Shown: positions 1-5,664, counted from the stretch's first letter. The stretch: DNA of 5,907 nucleotides from Gemmatimonadales bacterium (GCA_025924275.1 JAICEH010000134.1:1-5907); one strand, 5' to 3'. Program-made: numbers and translations. The notes: generated by a model not told the origin, from the letters alone.

Positions 1-130
1 CCGACTCCTGGACCCGGTGCCGGGCGGCGGCGCGCTCGACCAGCGCCCGCGTGGCGGGATCGGCGAAGGCGAGGGTGTCGCTGCCGCCCTGCAGGGCGAG
101 CAGCGCGAGGACTACTCCTCCGACTGCCAC
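1..130 (-). CDS. Putative exported protein, N-terminal part only (runs off the left edge)
   Basis: An open frame begins at a GTG (128-130) and stays open to base 1, giving 43 residues. The N-terminus MAVGGVVLALLALQ is a hydrophobic stretch followed by a small, polar region, as in a Sec signal peptide, although the n-region has no positive charge. The mature part begins roughly with GGSDTLAFADPATRALVER, a mixed-charge, helix-forming sequence. The start overlaps the last 19 bases of the upstream PAS/HTH gene in another frame, so translation is probably coupled to it. A GGAG lies only 3 bases before the GTG, which is close for a Shine-Dalgarno. No earlier in-frame start was found in the stretch checked. 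I do not recognise the family from so little sequence; an envelope or periplasmic role is inferred only from the signal-like N-terminus. The main doubt is whether the frame is real, since it is short and truncated. Confidence 0.55.
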   Translation of the reverse strand, partial: MAVGGVVLALLALQGGSDTLAFADPATRALVERAAARHRVQES

Positions 131-576
131 CGGCTCCGCCCATCCCGGTGGAGCCCGTATGCCTTGAGCCGACGCCAGAGCGTCGTGCGGCTGATGCCGA
201 GGTGCTTGGCCGTTTCCGCCAGGCGCCAGTTGTGGGCCTCGAGCGAGGCGACGATCGCCTCCTTCTCGCGGGCGGCGAGCGTCGTGGCACTCGCCGGACC
301 GGGGATGAACATCGCCTCGCCCAGGTCCAGCGAGCCGATCCGGAGGGGTCGGACCCGCCCGCCAAGCTCGGCCAGCTGGGGTCCGATGGTCCCGGCAGGC
401 TGGGCGAGGTCGATCGAGCCGGCCAGGGCCTCGCGCGCGGGCTGGTTGGCGTAGAGCACCTTGCCCTGGGCGTCGAACACCACCACCCCCTCCGCGAAGC
501 CGTCCAGCAGGGCGCGGGCGAGGGGGGAGAAGACCGAGGGCAGGGAGGGCGGCGTCTGGGGTTCCGTCATCTGCAT
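112..576 (-). CDS. Small PAS-domain regulator with Fis-type helix-turn-helix
   Basis: The 154-residue product looks like a cytoplasmic DNA-binding regulator. Residues about 20-90 form a short PAS-like sensor: DGFAEGVVVFDAQGKVLYAN is the typical first strand pair of a PAS fold. Residues about 102-143 form a Fis-type (HTH_8) helix-turn-helix with AETAKHLGISRTTLWRRLK, the form found at the end of NtrC-type activators. There is no AAA+ domain between the two, so it should not activate sigma-54 polymerase by itself. It may bind DNA as a dimer or act as an adaptor. I chose the ATG at 574-576 because a weak AGG lies 6 bases upstream. An ATG two codons later and a TTG at 610-612 are alternatives. It follows the EamA transporter gene by 45 bp on the same strand and overlaps the next gene, so the three may form one operon. 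The PAS ligand cannot be told from sequence. Confidence 0.85.
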   Translation of the reverse strand: MQMTEPQTPPSLPSVFSPLARALLDGFAEGVVVFDAQGKVLYANQPAREALAGSIDLAQPAGTIGPQLAELGGRVRPLRIGSLDLGEAMFIPGPASATTLAAREKEAIVASLEAHNWRLAETAKHLGISRTTLWRRLKAYGLHRDGRSRWQSEE

Positions 577-621
577 GAGTGACCTACGCTGGGGCGGTCC
601 ACGAGGTTTCAAGGAGGGACG

Positions 622-1551
622 TTAACCTGGGAACTCCTCCCCCACCACCGCCCCCACCGGGACCTGCCCCTGTTGACGCCTTTCCCCCAGGATCACGCAC
701 GCCAGCCCGGCGAAGATCGCCAGCCCGGCCCCCAGGGCGCGGCCGGTCAGTGCCTCCCCTTCCAGGGCCATCGGGGCCACGGCCGCGGTGAAGACCGGCT
801 GCAGGTAGATGTAGGCCGCGACGAGGTTGGAGGAGACCCGCGAGAGCGCCCAGATGTTGAGGAAATAGGTGACGATGGTCGGGAAGAGGACGATGTAGGC
901 GATCCAGGCCCAGGTGGAGGGCCGCACCGCGGCCAGGTCCGTCCGCGCCATGGCCCAGGCCCCGAGGGGAAGGGTGAAGAGCGTGGCGAACGCCATCACG
1001 TAGATGCTCACCGTGATCGGGTCGTACCGCCGGAGCAGCTCCTTCGACTGGACCAGGTACCAGCCGTAGCAGGCCATTCCCGCCAGGATGATGGCGTTCC
1101 CCAGGGCCTTCTCGCGCTCGAGCGCGATCCGGTCGGGGCCGATCAGCCACACGGAACCCGCCGCGGCGAGCGCGATGCCGGCGAGCTTGAGGAAGGAGGG
1201 GGCCTCCCGCCGGCCCAGCAGGGAGTAGAGCACGGTGAAGACGGGGATCGTCGCCACGATGATGGTGGCGTTGGTGGCGGTCGTGTGCCGGAGCCCGATC
1301 AGGAAGAGCCCCTGGTTCGCCACCACGCCGAGGAGCGAGAGGAAGGCGAGCCGGCCGAGGTCGGCCCGGTCCCGGATCCAGCGTCCGCGCCAGAGCAGGT
1401 TCCCGAGGCCCAGAAGGAGTGCCGCGCCGCCCACCCGCACCAGCACGAGCCCCATCGGGGGGAATTCGCGGAGCACGACCTTGCCCGCGATGGCCAGGCT
1501 CGCGAAGAGCGCCTGCACGAGGATGAGGGCGAGGTGGACGGGGAGGTTCAT
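622..1551 (-). CDS. EamA-family (drug/metabolite transporter superfamily) membrane transporter
   Basis: The 309-residue product is an inner-membrane carrier of the DMT superfamily, close to the usual 280-310 residues. Two EamA repeats are visible, roughly residues 6-136 and 150-287, each contributing about five hydrophobic helices. Typical family stretches are LVRVGGAALLLGL (38-50), the TTATNATIIVATIPVFTVLY stretch (90-109) and AAYIYLQPVFTAAVAPMALE (245-264). Family members export small metabolites, amino acids or drugs; the substrate cannot be inferred here. The ATG at 1549-1551 directly precedes the first helix and fits family length, but no Shine-Dalgarno is visible before it, so a leaderless or very short leader is possible. 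It is divergent from a TetR-family gene across 101 bp, the usual arrangement for an exporter controlled by an adjacent repressor. It is followed on the same strand by the PAS/HTH gene. The C-terminal tail after residue 290 is short and hydrophilic. Confidence 0.95.
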   Translation of the reverse strand: MNLPVHLALILVQALFASLAIAGKVVLREFPPMGLVLVRVGGAALLLGLGNLLWRGRWIRDRADLGRLAFLSLLGVVANQGLFLIGLRHTTATNATIIVATIPVFTVLYSLLGRREAPSFLKLAGIALAAAGSVWLIGPDRIALEREKALGNAIILAGMACYGWYLVQSKELLRRYDPITVSIYVMAFATLFTLPLGAWAMARTDLAAVRPSTWAWIAYIVLFPTIVTYFLNIWALSRVSSNLVAAYIYLQPVFTAAVAPMALEGEALTGRALGAGLAIFAGLACVILGERRQQGQVPVGAVVGEEFPG

Positions 1552-1592
1552 CGGCGGAGCGAGCCGGCTGCCTGGGTTCGGCCGGCGGGTTG

Positions 1593-1607
1593 GGCTGGCG
1601 TCCAGCC
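1593..1607. promoter_or_regulatory. 15-bp inverted repeat, candidate TetR-family operator
   Basis: GGCTGG and CCAGCC form a perfect 6-bp dyad around a 3-bp spacer (CGT). It lies in the middle of the divergent gap, 41 bp from the transporter start codon and 45 bp from the regulator start codon. TetR-family dimers commonly bind palindromes of about 15 bp in such gaps and control both genes. The dyad itself is seen; its role as an operator is inferred. Short GC dyads also arise by chance in DNA of this composition. Confidence 0.4.
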
Positions 1608-1622
1608 GTCCGGCCAGTAGGT

Positions 1623-1646
1623 TCCTCCCCTCGACCCAGGGGAGGA
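1623..1646 (+). promoter_or_regulatory. Inverted repeat/hairpin covering the TetR gene Shine-Dalgarno
   Basis: TCCTCCCC (1623-1630) and GGGGAGGA (1639-1646) are exact reverse complements with an 8-base loop TCGACCCA. The 3' arm contains the GGAGG (1641-1645) that serves as ribosome binding site for the TetR start at 1653. As RNA it would form a stable all-GC-rich stem that hides the ribosome binding site. As DNA it is a 24-bp dyad that could be a second operator. The pairing is directly visible; either role is inferred. An anti-Shine-Dalgarno-like CCTCC arises easily opposite a strong GGAGG, but eight exact pairs is more than expected casually. Confidence 0.5.
1641..1645 (+). promoter_or_regulatory. 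Ribosome binding site of the TetR gene
   Basis: GGAGG ends 7 bases before the ATG at 1653. It decides the start over the in-frame GTG at 1590. It lies inside the 3' arm of the hairpin at 1623-1646. Confidence 0.8.
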
Positions 1647-1652
1647 GCGCAG

Positions 1653-2213
1653 ATGCCCGCGATCACTGGCGAGACCACCCGGAGGGACGCCGAGCAGGCC
1701 CGGGCGCGCATCGTGGAGGCGTCCCGCGCCGTCCTGCTCGAGGTCGGCACTGGCGGATGGACCGTGGATGCCGTGGCCCGCCGGGCCGGCTGCGCGAAGG
1801 GGCTGGTTCATTACCACTTCGGCACCAAGGGCGCCCTCCTCCTGGCGTCGGCGGCCCAGATCGCCGCAGCCCGCTGGCGGCGGATCGCGGCGGGGCTCGA
1901 GCTCAGGGGGCCCGCTGCGATCGACGCCCTCTGGGACTCCGTCCTCGCGGCAGTCCGGAGCGGGGAGACGCGGGCCCGCTTCGGGCTCCTCGCCCTCCCC
2001 GGGACTTCGGCGGCCTTCGCCCCACCAGAGGTCCTGCTCGAAGAACTCGCGGACCGGTTCCAGGACGCCTTCGACCAGGACGACATCGGGCTGGCGGACG
2101 CCGGGCTGCTCCTCGCTGCGCTCAACGGACTCGAGATGCTCCTGCTGGCCGGGACCGACGAATCGGCCGTCCGGGAGGCCTACCACCGCCTGCTCCTATA
2201 CCTGGTCGGCTAG
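1653..2213 (+). CDS. TetR/AcrR-family transcriptional regulator
   Basis: The 186-residue product has the N-terminal TetR DNA-binding domain at about residues 13-62: a first helix with RARIVEASRAVLLEVG, then the helix-turn-helix TVDAVARRAGCAKGLVHYHF followed by GTKGALL, the family signature. The remaining 120 residues are an alpha-helical ligand/dimer region with no recognisable ligand type. Length matches the family (180-220). The start at ATG 1653-1655 is set by a strong GGAGG at 1641-1645 with 7-base spacing. A GTG start further upstream at 1590 would add 21 residues lacking family similarity and overlap the candidate operator. The gene is divergent from the EamA transporter, so it probably represses the transporter and itself until a ligand binds. 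It converges on the helicase gene with only 16 bp between the stop codons and no clear terminator there. Confidence 0.93.
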   Translation: MPAITGETTRRDAEQARARIVEASRAVLLEVGTGGWTVDAVARRAGCAKGLVHYHFGTKGALLLASAAQIAAARWRRIAAGLELRGPAAIDALWDSVLAAVRSGETRARFGLLALPGTSAAFAPPEVLLEELADRFQDAFDQDDIGLADAGLLLAALNGLEMLLLAGTDESAVREAYHRLLLYLVG

Positions 2214-2229
2214 TCAGTCACCTGAATGG

Positions 2230-4812
2230 TCAGTGCCGCCGCCGGCCACCGCGGCGGTCGTTCCGCCGGTTTCCCCCACGGCCTTCCCGCTGGTCGCGCC
2301 CCCGCCGGCCGGACTGCTCGATCCGGCTGAGAGCCTCGTCGAGTTCCTCCAGGGTGGCCGCGACAATCGGGGGCCGGCGCCCCTGCTGGACCTCGAAGCG
2401 GAGGGGCCGGTCGAGGCGGGGCAGGTCGGAGGCCCGGAGCCGGCGGGCCTGGCCCTCCCGGAGGTGGAGGCGGACCACCCCCCGGCCGTGCTCCACGGCG
2501 TACTCGAGGGCGAGCGTGTCGCCCAGCAGCCGGACCGAGATGGGGAGCGCGTCCAGGGTGGCGCGGGTCGCCTCGTCCACCGAGAGCCGGACCGGGGTGC
2601 CCTGGAAGTCGGCCCAGCTCGACACGCCCTCCAGTTGCTGCAGCACCCGCCGGCGCACCGCGCCGGGCGCGGCGTTGGGCAGCGTGCCGGCCGACCGGCG
2701 CCAGTAGTCGTCGAGCTGGTGCACGGCGCGCCGGATCCAGGGCTGATCCGGGTGCGGCGCCTCGCCGGCGAGGAGCGCATCCGCCCGCGCCTCGCGGGCG
2801 AGCGGCCGGAGGTCCTCGGGGATCGTCCCCCGGAGGGGTTCCACCGCGGTCTCCAGCTCGAAGCCGAAGTACTCCACCCGGCGTTCCACCGCCAGCTGCG
2901 GGTGCTTCCGCGGCCCGCTGATGACCACCCTGGGCCGGCCCTCGGCGGCGTACTGCCGGATCAGGTCGTACGAGAGCGTCGTCCCCTCGATGCCCGCGCG
3001 CGGCACGCCGAACCGGTCGGCGAAGAACCGCAGCGTGCCCGCCACCGCACCCCAGCTTCCCGCCACCGACGTGCGGCTCACCCGGGCCTCCTGGCCATCC
3101 GCGGTGCGCTCGTCGATCACCAGGTCGAAGGGCTGGATCCGTGCCACCAGCTCGGCGAAGCGCCGGCGCACTTCCTTCGAGGCGTGCGGCAGCCGTGCCG
3201 GCAGGGGCAGCTCGAGCGAGCGGTAGACCGACGCGGTGCCGAGGGCCACGTCCTCGATCGCCTTGACCAGCACGCCGCGCCGCTCGGCCCACCCGGCCAG
3301 CTCCTCCTCGTCGAAGACGTGACGCGGGAGGCCGTAGACCTCGCCCAGGCGGCCGGCGTGGTTCACGGCGTCGGCGAACAGGTTGTACGCCGTCAGGTGG
3401 TCCGACCCGGTGGCGATGAGCCCGTGCAGGTCGCGCTCGTCGCGGGTCATCCGGTGCAGCGAGTCCACGTTGCTGCACACCGCCACCACCGGCACCAGGT
3501 CGGCGTCGGCGTGCACCAGCATCTCGCCCCAGGGGCGCTCCACCGGCATCGCCTCGACCTCGCGGCCATAGGGGGTGAGGCGCCCCTCCGCCACCAGCCC
3601 GCGCCCGGTCAGCCGCTCGACGGCCTTGCGGTAGGCGGTGCGGTCGAGCGGGACCGGCAGGTCGAGGTCACGCGCATCCACCCCGATCGCGGCACAGGTG
3701 ATCGCCACCCGCTCGGCGTCTCCGGCGAGCTGGAACTCCGGCGGGCCGGGCCGGAGGCTGTCGAAGTGGAGCTCGCGGTCGGAGAGGATCGTGACCTCGC
3801 CGTTCGGCACGCGGCCGTGCACCCGCCCCGCCATCTGGAGGATCTCGTTGGCGCCGAGGTACATCCGGTGGAGCACGTTGCGGCCGCGGTCCACCACGTT
3901 GCCGTACCGGGCGTCGTAGATCACCACGGTGTCGAGCCCCCGGATGTTGAGCGCCGACTGGCCGGCGGCCGTCATCGCGAGGAGGAACGGCCGGTCCGCT
4001 CCCTCGGCCTCGAGGAATGGCCGGATCACGCGGATCGGCTCGCCGCCGTGGTAGAACGCGGAGTTGAGCCGCGGCCAGCGGGCCCCGAGATCCGCCGCGA
4101 GCTGCTCCACCTCGGCCCGGGTCGGCACGAAGACCGCGACGCCCCGGCGCTCCTTCACGATCCGGCGGATGGTGCGGTCGTCCAGGAACTCGGCCGGCTT
4201 GAGCGGCAGGACCTTCACCCGGGCCTTGAGCGCCGGGTCGAAGGCGCTGGTCTCCAGCACCTCGGCGCTGTCGAGGTACCGGGCATAGAACGCCGGGTCC
4301 ACCGTGGCGCTGAGCCAGATGAACCGGCAGCCGGCACGCTTCCCCAGCGCCAGGCAGAGCTCGAGCTCGGCCGAGGTCTGGTGGATCTCGTCCACCACCA
4401 CGGTGTCGTGGCCGGTGATGAGGTCGTCCTGGAACCAGCGCCGCGCGATCCCGGTGGTGACGATCACCACGTTCCAGGAGGGGGTCTCGGGCGTGGCCTC
4501 GCGCTCCCGGTTCACCACCCCCACGCGGAGCGGTGCGGCGAGGATGGACTCGGCGATGGGCCGGATCCCGAGGGTCTTCCCCGTGCCGGTGCCGGCCACG
4601 ATGCCGAAGCCCTTCCCGTCCGCGGCCCAGCGCCGGAGCTCCCGCCCGTGGCGCTGCTCGAGCAGGGTGTCGAGCCGGAGGCCGAGGGCGAGCTCGATCG
4701 TCTCGCAGGCGGCACGGGTGGGGGCGATCACGATGACGCGGCCGCGGGGATGCTCGGCCTGCCGGAAGGCGGCCGGATCGGGTGGCAGCGCGTGGTCGCG
4801 GTGGGGCAGCAC
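2230..4812 (-). CDS. DEAH-like superfamily 2 helicase (HrpA/HrpB-like) with Arg/Gly-rich tail
   Basis: The 860-residue product is an NTP-driven nucleic-acid helicase, probably acting on RNA in the cytoplasm. Visible motifs, numbered from the chosen start, are: P-loop GTGTGKT (74-80), Ib-like VTTGIARRW (118-126), DEIH (141-144), SAT (168-170), motif IV-like AVFVPTRAEVEQLA (226-239), motif V TAAGQSALNIRG (281-292) and motif VI QMAGRVHGR (326-334). Residues about 390-432 (AYRKAVERL, then LTPYGREVEAMPVERPWGEM) resemble the winged helix/HA2 region of HrpA, HrpB and DEAH proteins. Residues about 690-825 recall the C-terminal DUF3418-type region of HrpA, but weakly. The last 25 residues are rich in Arg and Gly. 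Odd points: an IAPTR stretch at 29-33 lies before the P-loop, and motif VI has one extra residue. The GTG at 4810-4812 is chosen because protein-like sequence begins there; no Shine-Dalgarno is seen. Another GTG at 4897-4899 would add 29 low-quality residues. It converges with the TetR gene and diverges from the cytochrome gene. The HrpA/HrpB assignment is by motif; the substrate is unknown. Confidence 0.92.
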   Translation of the reverse strand: MLPHRDHALPPDPAAFRQAEHPRGRVIVIAPTRAACETIELALGLRLDTLLEQRHGRELRRWAADGKGFGIVAGTGTGKTLGIRPIAESILAAPLRVGVVNREREATPETPSWNVVIVTTGIARRWFQDDLITGHDTVVVDEIHQTSAELELCLALGKRAGCRFIWLSATVDPAFYARYLDSAEVLETSAFDPALKARVKVLPLKPAEFLDDRTIRRIVKERRGVAVFVPTRAEVEQLAADLGARWPRLNSAFYHGGEPIRVIRPFLEAEGADRPFLLAMTAAGQSALNIRGLDTVVIYDARYGNVVDRGRNVLHRMYLGANEILQMAGRVHGRVPNGEVTILSDRELHFDSLRPGPPEFQLAGDAERVAITCAAIGVDARDLDLPVPLDRTAYRKAVERLTGRGLVAEGRLTPYGREVEAMPVERPWGEMLVHADADLVPVVAVCSNVDSLHRMTRDERDLHGLIATGSDHLTAYNLFADAVNHAGRLGEVYGLPRHVFDEEELAGWAERRGVLVKAIEDVALGTASVYRSLELPLPARLPHASKEVRRRFAELVARIQPFDLVIDERTADGQEARVSRTSVAGSWGAVAGTLRFFADRFGVPRAGIEGTTLSYDLIRQYAAEGRPRVVISGPRKHPQLAVERRVEYFGFELETAVEPLRGTIPEDLRPLAREARADALLAGEAPHPDQPWIRRAVHQLDDYWRRSAGTLPNAAPGAVRRRVLQQLEGVSSWADFQGTPVRLSVDEATRATLDALPISVRLLGDTLALEYAVEHGRGVVRLHLREGQARRLRASDLPRLDRPLRFEVQQGRRPPIVAATLEELDEALSRIEQSGRRGRDQREGRGGNRRNDRRGGRRRH

Positions 4813-4889
4813 GCCGAAAGGTAGCCGCGGCCAGGCCCCGGGGGTGGCGGGCGGGGCGCTGCCGGAACCCGCCAGTCCGGGGCATCGTA

Positions 4890-4907
4890 GGGGAGTCACC
4901 CCTCCCC
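4890..4907. repeat. Short inverted repeat GGGGAG-N6-CTCCCC upstream of the cytochrome gene
   Basis: GGGGAG (4890-4895) and CTCCCC (4902-4907) pair exactly around TCACCC. It ends 10 bp before the cytochrome start codon and immediately before its GGAG. It could be an operator or a leader hairpin, or chance in GC-rich DNA. It covers the alternative helicase start at 4897-4899. Confidence 0.35.
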
Positions 4908-4911
4908 GGAG
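4908..4911 (+). promoter_or_regulatory. Ribosome binding site of the cytochrome gene
   Basis: GGAG lies 6 bases before the GTG at 4918 and supports this GTG as the start, directly ahead of a signal peptide. It abuts the inverted repeat at 4890-4907. Confidence 0.65.
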
Positions 4912-4917
4912 CCGTCC

Positions 4918-5664
4918 GTGACCGTTCGCCTCGTCCTCGTGGCCCTGCTGACGGGCGCCACGCCCCTCGCCGCCCAGTGGCCGCCCGAGAAGTTCACCAA
5001 CCTCGAGGTCCTGCCCGACTCCATTCCCCGCGACACCCTGGTCCAGGTGATGGCCGGGTTCACCCGGGCGCTGGGGGTCCGCTGCACCTACTGCCACGTC
5101 GGGGAGGAAGGGCAGCCGCTCGCCACCTACGACTTCGCCTCCGACGAGAAGCACCCGAAGGAGATGGCGCGCCGGATGCTCCGGATGGTGGCGGCGATCA
5201 ACGGCGAGTACCTCGGCGACCACCGGCACGGGGACGACCCGCCGGTGCGGGTGACCTGCGCCACCTGCCACCGCGGGCTCACGGCGCCACGGCCGCTGCA
5301 GGACCAGCTCCTGCTCGCTTGGCGCGCGGGAGGCATCGACTCGGCGCTCGCCGCCTACGCCGCGCTCCGCACCCGGTACTACGGGAGCGCGGCCTACGAC
5401 TTCGGCGAGGTGGCCCTGGTGGATGCGGCGAACGGCGTGGACCGGGCCGGCACCATCGCCGACGCCGTGATCCTGCTCCGGCGCAACACGGAGGTGCATC
5501 CGGAGAGCGCGTTCGCCTGGCGGAGCCTGGCCGAGGGGCAGGCGAAGGCGGGCGACCAGGCCGGCGCCGTGGCGAGCTACGAGCGGGTGGTCCAGCTCCG
5601 TCCCGGCGACCAGCGGGCCGCAGCGCGGCTCAAGGAGCTGCGGGAGGGCGGCCGGTCCCCCTAG
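4918..5664 (+). CDS. Exported diheme c-type cytochrome with C-terminal TPR-like region
   Basis: The 248-residue product begins with a Sec signal peptide: MTVRLVLVALLTGATPLAAQ has a positive n-region, a hydrophobic core and an AAQ cleavage site near residue 20. Two heme-attachment motifs follow, CTYCH (56-60) and CATCH (114-118). Each is preceded by a helix holding candidate Met axial ligands (M45; M83, M87 or M90). The pattern of Met helix, GVRCTYCH, and a second CxxCH about 55 residues later fits half of the tetraheme reaction-centre cytochrome c subunit family (CytoC_RC). This family is widespread as diheme proteins in non-phototrophs, so no photosynthesis is implied. Residues about 125-243 are helical, and 195-243 fit a TPR unit (AWRSLAEGQAKAGDQAGAV, then SYERVVQLRPG). 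The likely role is periplasmic electron transfer with a protein-docking tail; the partner is unknown. The GTG start has a GGAG 6 bases upstream. The stop shares CTAG with the convergent PA14 gene. Confidence 0.92.
   Translation: MTVRLVLVALLTGATPLAAQWPPEKFTNLEVLPDSIPRDTLVQVMAGFTRALGVRCTYCHVGEEGQPLATYDFASDEKHPKEMARRMLRMVAAINGEYLGDHRHGDDPPVRVTCATCHRGLTAPRPLQDQLLLAWRAGGIDSALAAYAALRTRYYGSAAYDFGEVALVDAANGVDRAGTIADAVILLRRNTEVHPESAFAWRSLAEGQAKAGDQAGAVASYERVVQLRPGDQRAAARLKELREGGRSP

Larger units (their letters stand above)
1552..1652. promoter_or_regulatory. Divergent promoter/operator region between EamA transporter and TetR regulator
   Basis: This 101-bp gap separates two divergently transcribed genes and must hold promoters for both. 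It is rich in inverted repeats: AGCCGGCT (1562-1569) is an 8-bp palindrome, GGCTGG/CCAGCC flanks CGT at 1593-1607, and an 8-bp stem lies at 1623-1646. GGCCGG (1580-1585) and CCGGCC (1610-1615) also pair but are not concentric with the inner repeat. No convincing -35/-10 pair could be picked out at this base composition. Control by the neighbouring TetR protein is an inference from layout. Confidence 0.6.
4813..4917. promoter_or_regulatory. Divergent promoter region between helicase and cytochrome genes
   Basis: This 105-bp gap must carry start signals for the helicase (minus) and the cytochrome (plus), if each has its own promoter here. It is very G+C rich, and I cannot mark reliable -35/-10 boxes. 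It contains a 6-bp inverted repeat at 4890-4907 and the cytochrome's Shine-Dalgarno. If the helicase starts at the alternative GTG 4897-4899, the gap shrinks to 18 bp. Confidence 0.45.

Noticed and set aside
673..1620. Plus-strand frames of 315 and 490 codons over the transporter and the TetR gene
   Set aside because: Composition is shadow-like, with no motifs, and they overlap well-supported genes in other frames.
1590..1652. Longer TetR protein from a GTG at 1590
   Set aside because: The added 21 residues are unlike TetR N-termini, would run through the candidate operator, and the ATG at 1653 has a much better ribosome binding site.
584..1750. A 388-codon minus-strand frame across the transporter gene
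   Set aside because: Low-complexity Pro/Arg/Gly shadow of the EamA gene, which has clear membrane helices in its own frame.
2214..2229. Possible terminator between the convergent TetR and helicase genes
   Set aside because: The 16-bp gap contains no stem or T-tract that I can see; TCAG repeats there do not form a proper inverted repeat.
2230..4812. Helicase as part of an anti-phage defence system
   Set aside because: No nuclease, methylase, protease or other defence partner is adjacent; neighbours are a TetR regulator and a cytochrome.
1768..4824. A 1018-codon open frame on the plus strand opposite the helicase
   Set aside because: It mirrors the helicase codons, is rich in His, Pro, Gly, Arg and Val with no domain or motif, and also crosses the TetR gene. 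Such antisense frames are normal in DNA of this G+C content.
4918..5664. Cytochrome as proof of photosynthesis
   Set aside because: Only two hemes are present and no reaction-centre or pigment genes are nearby; this diheme family is common in non-phototrophs.
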